A stretch of 64,000 nucleotides of DNA from Bacillus sp. sid0103. GTDB lineage: Bacteria > Bacillota > Bacilli > Bacillales_B > DSM-18226. The position numbers and the translations under genes were made by a program. Of this stretch, positions 52,882 to 60,799 are shown one piece after another. The DNA lies in the NCBI RefSeq assembly GCF_019219025.1, contig NZ_JAHUWN010000005.1, positions 206,107-270,106 on the forward strand, read 5' to 3'. A model generated the notes under the pieces. That model made no database searches. It was not told the DNA's origin and was given only the letters and a program-made list of their open reading frames with translations. Position 1 is the first letter of the stretch. The number at the start of each line of letters is the position of its first letter.

Positions 52882-54111
52882 ATGCCTTTAAATAAACAGC
52901 AAAGCACATTCGCACTGCTGGCATTAGCCATCAGCGCCTTTGCGATCGGCACCACCGAATTTATCAGCGTCGGCCTGCTGCCGCTCATCGCTCAAGATTT
53001 GCACATACCAGTTACCACTGCAGGACTAACCGTCTCCCTATACGCCCTCGGGGTCACATTCGGAGCACCCGTCCTAACATCACTGACATCAAAAATGTCA
53101 CGAAAAACGCTTTTATTATGGATTATGATTGTCTTCATCATCGGTAACGGAATCGCCGCAAGCGCAACAACCATCAGCGTCCTGCTGGCAGCGCGCGTCA
53201 TTTCAGCTCTATCACATGGCGTCTTCATGTCAATCGGCTCAACTATCGCCGCCGACCTCGTCCCGGCCAACCGCCGTGCGAGCGCCATCTCAATCATGTT
53301 CTCTGGTCTAACCGTCGCAACTGTCACCGGCGTGCCATTTGGAACTTTCATTGGTCAACAATATGGCTGGAGGCTCGCCTTCATCCTCATCGTTATCGTT
53401 GGCATCATCGGCTTCATCGCTAACTGGGTTCTCATCCCTTCTTTTTTGAAAAAAGGAACCCAGACTAGCGCTCGAGACCAGGTCAAACTCCTGACCAATG
53501 GCCGACTTTTACTTCTATTCGTGATCACGGCCCTTGGATATGGCGGGACATTTGTTGTCTTTACTTATTTGTCACCATTATTACAGGAAATAACCGGATT
53601 TAACGAAGGAGCCATCGCCATCATTTTACTCGCATACGGATTGGCGATTGCAGTCGGCAATATGCTTGGCGGGAAGCTCTCGAACCGCAATCCGATTGGA
53701 TCCTTGTTCTATATGTTTATCGTCCAGGCTGTGGTCCTGTTCGTCTTAATGTTCACGGCACCGTTCAAAATCACGGGTTTAATCACGATTATTTTCATGG
53801 GATTGCTCGCTTTTATGAACGTACCGGGGCTGCAGGTATACGTCGTGATCCTAGCAGAACGCTACGTCCCAAGCGCAGTCGATGTCGCATCCGCCATCAA
53901 CATCGCAGCCTTCAACGCAGGAATCGCCATCGGTTCCTACCTAGGCGGCATCATCACCGACACACTAGGCCTCATCCACACAACATGGATCGGAGCCCTC
54001 ATGGTCCTCGCTGCAGCCATCCTTACTGGGGTGAGCCGGGCACTCGAGCGAAAAGATTCAGTGGTGTCATCAACAAAGATACCGTCAATGGTGTCATCAT
54101 CAAAAGTGTAG
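52882..54111 (+). CDS. MFS drug/metabolite exporter with repeat-derived C-terminus
   Basis: 409 aa, 12 predicted transmembrane helices, DHA1-like. Start LLALAISAFAIGTTEFISVG, GLLPLIAQDL, and motif region LTSKMSRKTLLL. AAGGAGG seven bases before ATG 52882. Substrate unknown; the divergent HxlR gene suggests induction by a toxic or reactive compound. The last 20 residues (SVVSSTKIPSMVSSSKV) are encoded by degenerate repeat sequence preceding a 12-bp tandem array, so the native C-terminus has been replaced. Confidence 0.88.
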   Translation: MPLNKQQSTFALLALAISAFAIGTTEFISVGLLPLIAQDLHIPVTTAGLTVSLYALGVTFGAPVLTSLTSKMSRKTLLLWIMIVFIIGNGIAASATTISVLLAARVISALSHGVFMSIGSTIAADLVPANRRASAISIMFSGLTVATVTGVPFGTFIGQQYGWRLAFILIVIVGIIGFIANWVLIPSFLKKGTQTSARDQVKLLTNGRLLLLFVITALGYGGTFVVFTYLSPLLQEITGFNEGAIAIILLAYGLAIAVGNMLGGKLSNRNPIGSLFYMFIVQAVVLFVLMFTAPFKITGLITIIFMGLLAFMNVPGLQVYVVILAERYVPSAVDVASAINIAAFNAGIAIGSYLGGIITDTLGLIHTTWIGALMVLAAAILTGVSRALERKDSVVSSTKIPSMVSSSKV

Positions 54112-54238
54112 TCAATGGAGTAGTCAATGGTGTAGTCAAAGGTGTAGTCAAAGGTGTAGTCAAAGGTGTAGTCAAAGGTGTAGTCAATGGTGTAGTCAAA
54201 GGTGTAGTCAATGGTGTAGTCAATGGTGTCAGGCACCA
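54106..54238 (+). repeat. 12-bp tandem array ending in a palindromic repeat
   Basis: Ten copies of GTGTAGTCAA(A/T)G (54106-54225) followed directly by GGTGTCAGGCACCA (54225-54238). Degenerate related units (GGTGTCATCA, GATACCGTCAATG) precede it inside the MFS gene from about 54060. Confidence 0.9.
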
Positions 54239-54320
54239 CAAAAGGACATTTATCCCACTGGGGTGGACATTAAATATATCAACATAACAATTTAACTTAA
54301 AACAATTGGAGGTTTTATCA

Positions 54321-55151
54321 ATGATGAACAATTTACAGAGTACTACTACATTAAATAACGGGGTTAAGATGCCATGGTTCGGCCTTGGGGTCTTTAAAGT
54401 AGAGGAAGGACCGGAGCTAGTGAATGCGGTGAAAACAGCAATTCAGCATGGCTACCGAAGCATTGACACCGCGGCCATTTATGAAAACGAAGAAGGCGTA
54501 GGGCAAGGGATTAGAGAATCAGGCATCGCTAGGGAAGATCTATTCGTAACATCAAAGGTCTGGAATGCCGATCTAGGTTACCAATCAACCCTGGCAGCGT
54601 ATCAAACAAGCCTAAATAAACTAGGGTTGGAGTACTTAGACCTTTATCTTATTCACTGGCCGGTAGAAGGCAAATACAAAGAGGCGTGGAGAGCATTAGA
54701 GACGCTTTACAAAGAAGGTCGTGTGAGAGCGATTGGGGTAAGTAATTTCCAAACTCACCACCTAGAAGAGCTGATGAAGGATGCAGAAATCAAGCCAATG
54801 GTAAATCAAGTCGAATACCATCCACGCTTAACCCAAAAAGAAGTTCAAGCATTCTGCAGCGAACATGGCATACAGATGGAAGCTTGGTCACCATTAATGC
54901 AAGGTCAATTGTTAGACAATGAAGTGTTGGTGGAAATCGCTGCAAAATACAATAAATCAGTTGCCCAAATCATCTTGCGCTGGGATCTGCAAAACGGTGT
55001 CAGCACCATACCAAAATCAACAAAAGAACACCGGATCATCGCAAATTCACAAGTATTCGACTTTGAACTAACACAACAAGACATGCACCAAATCGACCAA
55101 CTAAACCAAAACCACCGCGTCGGCCCAGACCCCGACAACTTTGACTTTTAA
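54321..55151 (+). CDS. yvgN: Aldo/keto reductase, YvgN-like (glyoxal/methylglyoxal reductase)
   Basis: 276 aa TIM barrel using NADPH. The catalytic tetrad is visible: Asp in SIDTAAIYENEEGVG with its Tyr, Lys in VTSKVWNADLGY, His in YLIHWPVEGK. Closely resembles B. subtilis YvgN (MPWFGLGVFKVEEG; AEIKPMVNQVEYHPRLTQKE; WSPLMQGQLLDNEVL). ATG 54321 is eight bases after GGAGG. Follows the repeat array; may be co-regulated with the exporter. Confidence 0.92.
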   Translation: MMNNLQSTTTLNNGVKMPWFGLGVFKVEEGPELVNAVKTAIQHGYRSIDTAAIYENEEGVGQGIRESGIAREDLFVTSKVWNADLGYQSTLAAYQTSLNKLGLEYLDLYLIHWPVEGKYKEAWRALETLYKEGRVRAIGVSNFQTHHLEELMKDAEIKPMVNQVEYHPRLTQKEVQAFCSEHGIQMEAWSPLMQGQLLDNEVLVEIAAKYNKSVAQIILRWDLQNGVSTIPKSTKEHRIIANSQVFDFELTQQDMHQIDQLNQNHRVGPDPDNFDF

Positions 55152-55517
55152 ACTTTGGTGTCATTTTCAATTGTGGTGTCAGGCACCATCCGTGGACACT
55201 TACCTTAATTTGTCCGTGTACAGTGGACAGGCCAATCTCGCTTTTGAGGTTGGTCTTTTTTATTTACCGCTTTGAGTGTAGTTTTACGCTGGTGGAAATG
55301 AGGTGTTGTTACATTTACCCTGAGAAGGAAAAATCCCCACGCTCGGTAAATAAAGGCGCTCACATTTACCTTGAGACAAAGTAATCGCCACGCTCGGTAA
55401 ATACGTGCCCGTCCATTTCTCAAGTGAGGTTAAATAAATTCTGGACAAAAATTCCAGTGATGTTCACACCTCTTTGCTATAATGATTAGAAAAGCAGCGT
55501 AAAGGGGATGGGGAAGG
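55152..55517. other. yvgN-methyltransferase gap with repeats and terminator
   Basis: Contains a palindromic repeat (55175-55188), GTGGACA motifs, a terminator (GGCCAATCTC/GAGGTTGGTC with T6, about 55230-55264), and the direct repeat at 55310-55405. No gene is visible; a TATAAT lies at about 55480. Confidence 0.6.
55310..55405 (+). repeat. Two direct copies of a 40-bp ACATTTACC...CCACGCTCGGTAAATA unit
   Basis: Units at about 55310-55350 and 55361-55402, 51 bp apart. Each begins ACATTTACC(C/T)TGAGA and ends CCACGCTCGGTAAATA, so the ends form an imperfect inverted repeat (ATTTACC/GGTAAAT). A third partial TTTACCG element lies at 55262. Confidence 0.7.
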
Positions 55518-56282
55518 ATGACTAATAGCGTTCAGAAAGATAGCTGGAATGCACATTTATATGATGAGAAGCATGCGTTTGTATCGCAGTTTGGCGGGGA
55601 TTTGGTTGAGCTGCTGTCGCCGCGGGCGGGCGAGCGGATTCTTGATCTTGGGTGCGGAACAGGGGACTTGGCATACAAACTGCATCACCAGGGCGTCGAC
55701 GTTATGGGCATCGATAAGTCCGAAAACATGGTCCAGCAGGCCCAAAACAAGTACCCGGGTCTTACCTTTCAGGTAGAGGACGCTGTGAACATGACGTACA
55801 TAAACGAGTTTGATGCTGTTTTTTCTAATGCCACACTGCATTGGGTGAAACCTCCGCAAAAGGCCCTCCAGTCGATCCACGATGCCTTAAAGCCAGGGGG
55901 GAGATTTGTGGCTGAATTCGGTGGAAAAGGGAATGTCCAAACCATTACCGATGAAATCATCCGACAATTAGGGAACCATTATCAACCCGAGCAATTTCCT
56001 TGGTATTACCCAAGCGTAGCTGAATACACCACCTTAATGGAACAAGTCGGATTTCGCGTCACGCACGCCCAGCATTTTGATCGGCCGACCCCTTTAACCG
56101 GAGAACAAGGCTTAAGAAACTGGATTGAGATGTTTGCCACCAGTCTGTTCGAAGGCATAACCGTAGAAAAAAGAGAGTCGATCCTCACGACAGTAGAAAA
56201 AAACGTAAGGGGAGCTTTATACCACGACGGTGAGTGGCTGGCGGATTATAAGCGGATTCGTGTGGTGGGGATAAAAGAGTAA
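55518..56282 (+). CDS. Class I SAM-dependent methyltransferase
   Basis: 254 aa. SAM motif ILDLGCGTGDLAYKL, acidic loop VMGIDKSENMV, motif QVEDAVNM, and FDAVFSNATLHWV followed by LKPGGRFVAEFGGKGN. Overall layout resembles trans-aconitate-type methyltransferases; substrate unknown. Stand-alone gene with a weak terminator (AGGGGCC/GGTCCT, 56287-56312). Confidence 0.85.
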   Translation: MTNSVQKDSWNAHLYDEKHAFVSQFGGDLVELLSPRAGERILDLGCGTGDLAYKLHHQGVDVMGIDKSENMVQQAQNKYPGLTFQVEDAVNMTYINEFDAVFSNATLHWVKPPQKALQSIHDALKPGGRFVAEFGGKGNVQTITDEIIRQLGNHYQPEQFPWYYPSVAEYTTLMEQVGFRVTHAQHFDRPTPLTGEQGLRNWIEMFATSLFEGITVEKRESILTTVEKNVRGALYHDGEWLADYKRIRVVGIKE

Positions 56283-56374
56283 GAACAGGGGCCTGCTAAG
56301 GTCCTTTTTTGTTGGAAAATTGGATATTTATGTTAAAATGAAAGTATCTTAGTACGTGTATTCAGGAGGCAGCA

Positions 56375-57457
56375 ATGGGATCTCTTTCGAAAAATAAATA
56401 TCTTTGGTTCAGCAACATCCTCACTTTAGTGGTTGGCTCAAATCTATTAATCTATCGCCTGGAAAGTTTAGGACCACTGCCAACGGGCATGGCCTTAGGC
56501 ACCCTTTTTGATTGCATCATTACCATACCGATACTCGTGTATTTCTTCATCCTAAGAAAACGTTACTCCCTAAAATATATTCTCCCTGTCATGATTGCGG
56601 GATATGGCGCTGCAGTCCTCATCATTCCACACGGTCTGCTGTCAGCTTATTCCTTTGTAAAATATATCTTATTTGCAGGCGAGGGAGCCTTTTTCCTGCT
56701 CGAGCTTTATGTCGTTTTCAAGCTCATGGCCACACTTCCAAAAATCATCAGGAGCTACCGCACAAACGAAGCCGACATTCCGGCCTTTCCCTATCGAATG
56801 AAGCAAGCATGGAAGCAGCATCTAAAACCATCCCGGGTTCAAGAAATCTTTTTCACCGATATGACGATGTATTATTACAGTTTATTTTCTTGGCGGAAAA
56901 AACCGATGTTACCGGATGAACGGATGTACACCTGCCATAAAAAAACCGGAACCATCACGCTTTACGTCATGCTGATCCACGCCTTAGTGTTGGAATCGGT
57001 CGGTTTTCATTTTCTCCTGCATTCATGGAGTCCGCTGATATCCATCATCGTACTCGTATTGAATGTGATTACCTTGTTATTTTTCCTAGCAGAAATTCAA
57101 GCGATCCGGCATTGCCCGATTATAATCACGGACAGCTATTTATACCTGCAGATTGGGATTGGAAAACAGCTCCTCGTGCCGCTTGAGGAAATTAAAAGTA
57201 TTCATCCTTACAATGGCCCTGAAAAATTAAAAAAAGAAGAATCAAAACAAATTTTCGATGCGGTCCTTGCTGATTTTTTCAAAGAAAAGCCGACATTTGA
57301 AGTGGAGTTCTATCATCCTGTCGAAGCTTGGTTTATGTATGGATTTAAGAAAAAAGTGACCAAAGCCCATCTCCGCCTAGATGAACCACAAAAATTCTAT
57401 CATGCGCTCACAGCAAAAATCCTTAAGGACGATCACAAGGAGGACCTACTGAAATGA
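56375..57457 (+). CDS. Hypothetical multi-pass membrane protein
   Basis: 360 aa, about six transmembrane helices in two groups (residues 10-115 and 195-245), with a C-terminal cytoplasmic beta-type domain (IIITDSYLYLQIGIGKQLLV, PLEEIKSIHPYNG) that looks PH-like. CAGGAGG precedes the ATG. No characterised family recognised. It overlaps the next gene by 4 bp. Confidence 0.7.
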   Translation: MGSLSKNKYLWFSNILTLVVGSNLLIYRLESLGPLPTGMALGTLFDCIITIPILVYFFILRKRYSLKYILPVMIAGYGAAVLIIPHGLLSAYSFVKYILFAGEGAFFLLELYVVFKLMATLPKIIRSYRTNEADIPAFPYRMKQAWKQHLKPSRVQEIFFTDMTMYYYSLFSWRKKPMLPDERMYTCHKKTGTITLYVMLIHALVLESVGFHFLLHSWSPLISIIVLVLNVITLLFFLAEIQAIRHCPIIITDSYLYLQIGIGKQLLVPLEEIKSIHPYNGPEKLKKEESKQIFDAVLADFFKEKPTFEVEFYHPVEAWFMYGFKKKVTKAHLRLDEPQKFYHALTAKILKDDHKEDLLK

Positions 57458-57996
57458 TAGCCACACAATATAAGATTAATTTACCAAGTGATTATGATAT
57501 GAATATCATCAGAGACAGAGTCCGAAAGAATGGTCATAAAACAGACGGATTTGAGGAGCTGAAATTTAAACTATATTTGATAACGGAAAAAGGAGTCCAT
57601 CAAAATGTTCAAAATAGCTATTGCCCATTGTATCTTTGGAAAGGCAGCAACGGGTTAAACAAGTTTTTATTTAACGGATTTTATGACAATATCATAAGCT
57701 CGTTTGGATGGCAGCGGGTCCATGTCGGAATTCCACTCATTGATACCACGACTTCTAAAATCAAAGAGAGTAAATATTTATTTCAAATCACAAGAAGCAT
57801 ACAGCCACAAGAAAGCCTCAATAACTTAAAAGAGAAAATAGCGGAAGAGATACCAACGATTGATCAGGCCGAATATATCGTGATTTATAATCCGGAAAAT
57901 TGGGAGTACGAGGTGTTTTACTTTTTAAATGATGTAAGCAGTGTAAAAGAGATGAGTGGTGTAATCTATACCATCCTCCATATCTCACAAGTGTAA
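57454..57996 (+). CDS. DUF4865-like protein
   Basis: 180 aa, soluble. IATQYKINLPSDYDMNIIRD, RVRKNGHKTDGF, NSYCPLYLWKGSNGLNKFLF and SSFGWQRVHVGIPL fit the DUF4865 family; function unknown. ATGA overlap with the membrane protein suggests a two-gene operon. Terminator downstream. Confidence 0.75.
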   Translation: MIATQYKINLPSDYDMNIIRDRVRKNGHKTDGFEELKFKLYLITEKGVHQNVQNSYCPLYLWKGSNGLNKFLFNGFYDNIISSFGWQRVHVGIPLIDTTTSKIKESKYLFQITRSIQPQESLNNLKEKIAEEIPTIDQAEYIVIYNPENWEYEVFYFLNDVSSVKEMSGVIYTILHISQV

Positions 57997-58028
57997 AAAA
58001 CTTTTTATTTTAAAATAATTATTTTCGC

Positions 58029-58078
58029 AAACCAAAGCCTTACTCATCTCAAGAAACTGGGTAAATGCTTTGGTTTTT
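58029..58078 (+). terminator. Terminator after the DUF4865-like gene
   Basis: AAACCAAAGC (58029-58038) pairs with GCTTTGGTTT (58067-58076), large loop, short T-run. Confidence 0.7.
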
Positions 58079-58210
58079 GTGTGTTCTTTGGGTCTTGTGG
58101 AAGGACTTCTCAGTTGCTACATGCTTTAAAAATATTAGAAATTATCATATAATAGTAGATATACTAATCTGTCAATAATTGTATTCACTGTGAAATGGTT
58201 ATAAAAGAGA

Positions 58211-58251
58211 CAGAAAAGGTGTGTGACTAGGTCGCTCCTGCATCTTTTCTG
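58211..58251 (+). promoter_or_regulatory. Leader hairpin upstream of mqo
   Basis: CAGAAAAGGTG (58211-58221) pairs with CATCTTTTCTG (58241-58251), 11 bp with one G-T. It sits 28 bp before the mqo start with no T-run, so it may affect mRNA stability or translation. Confidence 0.45.
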
Positions 58252-58279
58252 CAAATTTTAGTAGAAAAGGTTGGTAATT

Positions 58280-59794
58280 ATGATCAGCAAAGAAACTAAA
58301 ACAGACGTTATTTTAATTGGCGCCGGAATTATGAGTGCAACTTTAGGGACACTTTTGAAAGAATTAGTACCGGAATGGGAAATTACAGTGTTTGAGAAGC
58401 TCGATAACGCAGGAGAGGAAAGCTCTAACGAATGGAATAATGCGGGAACGGGGCATGCGGCACTGTGTGAGCTTAACTACACGGTCGAAAAACCGGATGG
58501 ATCTTTAGATATTAGTAAAGCGATAAAAATTAATGAACAGTTTCAGGTTTCAATGCAGTTTTGGTCTTATCTTGTAAACAGGAAGTTGATACAAAATCCA
58601 CAGGACTTTATCATGCCGCTACCTCATATGAGTTTAGTACATGGGGAGCAGGATGTAGCTTTTTTAAAGAAACGTTTTGAAGCGCTATCAAATAATCCAC
58701 TTTTTCAAGGGATGGAATTTTCCGATGATCCGAAGAAACTGATGGAATGGATTCCACTTGTTCTCCAAGACCGTTCATCGGATGAACCGATAGCGGCAAC
58801 CAAAGTGGACACTGGAACAGATGTCAATTTTGGAGCTTTAACACGGATCTTGTTTGACCACTTAGGAAATAAAAATGTCCAAATAAACTATAATCATAGT
58901 GTTAATGATATCAAACGTACTAACGATGGATTGTGGGAATTGAAGGTACAGAATCAATTTAGCGGCACCGTTGAACGCGCTACGGCAAAATTCGTGTTTA
59001 TCGGTGGCGGTGGAGGAAGTCTGCATTTACTGCAAAAATCCGATATTCCTGAAGGAAAACATATTGGGGGATTTCCGGTAAGCGGAATATTTATGGTGTG
59101 TAACAATCCAAATGTTGTAGCGCAGCACAATGCCAAAGTATACGGCAAAGCGAAGGTTGGTGCTCCGCCAATGTCTGTACCTCACCTTGACACAAGATAT
59201 ATCGACAATAAAAAATCCTTGCTATTTGGACCATTTGCTGGCTTCTCACCAAAATTCTTAAAAATGGGTTCGATGTTCGATTTAGTCACTTCCGTAAAAC
59301 CAAATAATGTCTTAACGATGCTGGCAGCAGGCGCAAAAGAGATGTCATTGACTAAATACCTGATTCAGCAAGTGATGTTATCGAAAGAACAGCGAATGGA
59401 AGAGTTACGCGAGTTTATTCCGAACGCCCAAAGCGATGATTGGGATTTAGTAGTCGCAGGCCAACGTGTACAGGTAATCAAAGATACGGAAGCTGGTGGC
59501 AAAGGAACGCTTCAATTTGGTACGGAAGTGATTACAGCCGCTGATGGCTCGATCGCAGCATTACTAGGCGCTTCTCCAGGTGCTTCAACTGCCGTTCACG
59601 TAATGCTGGAAATAATCAAAAAATGCTTCCCAGAACATATAAATGAGTGGGAATCAAAAATCAAAGAAATGATTCCTTCTTATGGCGAATCACTAATGGA
59701 AAACCCGTGGCTTCTGAACGAAATTCATACTTCAACAGCGGAGACACTTGGTCTAAGCCAAAAAGAAAAAGAAAAAGAACTGGTCTTTAATTAA
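58280..59794 (+). CDS. mqo: Malate:quinone oxidoreductase
   Basis: 504 aa peripheral membrane flavoprotein oxidising malate to oxaloacetate with quinone as acceptor. FAD motif [52 protein letters not shown], and the C-terminal [22 protein letters not shown] 58280 follows AAAAGG; TTG 58271 is too close. It adds a second quinone-reducing entry to the chain in addition to complex I. Confidence 0.96.
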   Translation: MISKETKTDVILIGAGIMSATLGTLLKELVPEWEITVFEKLDNAGEESSNEWNNAGTGHAALCELNYTVEKPDGSLDISKAIKINEQFQVSMQFWSYLVNRKLIQNPQDFIMPLPHMSLVHGEQDVAFLKKRFEALSNNPLFQGMEFSDDPKKLMEWIPLVLQDRSSDEPIAATKVDTGTDVNFGALTRILFDHLGNKNVQINYNHSVNDIKRTNDGLWELKVQNQFSGTVERATAKFVFIGGGGGSLHLLQKSDIPEGKHIGGFPVSGIFMVCNNPNVVAQHNAKVYGKAKVGAPPMSVPHLDTRYIDNKKSLLFGPFAGFSPKFLKMGSMFDLVTSVKPNNVLTMLAAGAKEMSLTKYLIQQVMLSKEQRMEELREFIPNAQSDDWDLVVAGQRVQVIKDTEAGGKGTLQFGTEVITAADGSIAALLGASPGASTAVHVMLEIIKKCFPEHINEWESKIKEMIPSYGESLMENPWLLNEIHTSTAETLGLSQKEKEKELVFN

Positions 59795-59841
59795 TTCTAA
59801 AGGGTGTTTTTGTAGTACAAGGAACCAGATTATCATCAAAT

Positions 59842-59880
59842 GCAAAACCTCGCCTTTTTGAGGAGAGGTTTTGCATTTTT
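59842..59880 (+). terminator. Terminator after mqo
   Basis: GCAAAACCTC (59842-59851) pairs perfectly with GAGGTTTTGC (59865-59874), then AT5. Confidence 0.92.
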
Positions 59881-59973
59881 ATTTGCCAATAACAATGTCA
59901 AACCATTTGTCACCGGCTGATGTGTTTCTCGCCCGAAACGAATTTTGTTAGAAAATGACAGGTTCCGTTTTGT

Positions 59974-60108
59974 TTACTTATTATGACTTTTTTGAGCTTT
60001 TAATGCTACTTTTTCAAACCCATTTCCTCGTTCTTCCGCAAACTCTAAATCTGCTTTAGGCAGAGCGGTATTATGTTTCTTAAATTGGTTATTCCTATTC
60101 TTTGTCAT
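59974..60108 (-). CDS. Small hydrophilic hypothetical protein
   Basis: 44 aa, below the normal ORF cut-off: MTKNRNNQFKKHNTALPKAD, then LEFAEERGNGFEKVALKAQK. GGTGG lies seven bases before ATG 60108. Composition resembles small sporulation- or stress-associated Bacillus proteins, but I cannot name the family. Confidence 0.55.
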   Translation of the reverse strand: MTKNRNNQFKKHNTALPKADLEFAEERGNGFEKVALKAQKSHNK

Positions 60109-60303
60109 TTTTTCACCACCCATGTTGTTGTTACTTCAAGGATGCCAATTAGTATGTGTTTGGCACCTCACAATTTTAGTTTGCTTTCTTTTTTGGCGGC
60201 TATCCAATTTGAATTCTCATTTAACTGAACAGATTATGGCTGGACTTAAAATAGAAAAAAGAAGCCCTCATATAGTCAGAAGGCTCCCTTGAAGAAGAGT
60301 GGA

Positions 60304-60447
60304 TTAATGGACACGGATGATTTCAGAAATATTTTCATCATGATGGACCCTGGTATGTTTTGATTCAAGTCGCTCAAATTCTTCGATTTCATCAAACGCC
60401 CCGCTAAACAACCAGTTTTTTAGTTCAAATAAAAAATCCGTAAGCAT
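60304..60447 (-). CDS. Small acidic hypothetical protein
   Basis: 47 aa: MLTDFLFELKNWLFSGAFDE, IEEFERLESKHTRV. Probably one amphipathic or weakly hydrophobic N-terminal helix and an acidic/His tail. ATG 60447 is eight bases after GGGAGG. It has a recognisable promoter with an operator-like palindrome. Confidence 0.55.
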   Translation of the reverse strand: MLTDFLFELKNWLFSGAFDEIEEFERLESKHTRVHHDENISEIIRVH

Positions 60448-60492
60448 GATCATTTCCTCCCTGTAGTGGGTTATTGAAATCCTTATGCCACT

Positions 60493-60520
60493 ATTATACA
60501 TGTGAATCACTTCACATAAA
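60493..60520 (-). promoter_or_regulatory. Promoter with embedded palindrome for the 47-aa gene
   Basis: Minus strand: -35 TTTATG (60520-60515), 16-bp spacer, -10 TATAAT (60498-60493). The spacer holds TGTGAA-GTGA-TTCACA (60501-60516), a perfect palindrome that could bind a repressor. Confidence 0.55.
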
Positions 60521-60613
60521 AGCGTTTACAAAATAGGCGAAATAGCAAAATTATACAGAAAAATGAGAGAGATTGGTCAGTTATTTAGTGGTCGCTGACA
60601 ACACAAATCCTAA

Positions 60614-60646
60614 CAAAAAAAGGATAAAACCAAAACAGTTTTATCC
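60614..60646 (-). terminator. Terminator downstream of ywqA
   Basis: Minus strand GGATAAAAC/GTTTTATCC stem followed by T7; it lies beyond the two palindromic repeats. Confidence 0.85.
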
Positions 60647-60670
60647 CTTCTGATCGTTCTCTTTTGGTGG

Positions 60671-60743
60671 TGCCTGACACCATGGAATGTCCTTTCCATG
60701 TGGACAAATGGTGTGCAGTGTCCACGGATGGTGCCTGACACCA
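60671..60743 (+). repeat. Palindromic repeat pair downstream of ywqA
   Basis: GGTGCCTGACACCA at 60671-60684 and 60730-60743, same orientation, enclosing GTGGACAAATGG and GTGTCCACGGATGG. This is the clearest example of the composite form: two palindromes around a GTGGACA...TGTCCAC core. Confidence 0.85.
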
Positions 60744-60799
60744 TCCATGGACACCATTAACATCACTAACACTATCACAATACTCCAAAACCAACCCCA

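Noticed and set aside
53937..54331. Repetitive minus-strand frames (DYTFDYTFDYT; TTPLTTPLTTPL)
   Set aside because: Translations of the 12-bp tandem array in two frames; no start context. Not a real low-complexity protein.
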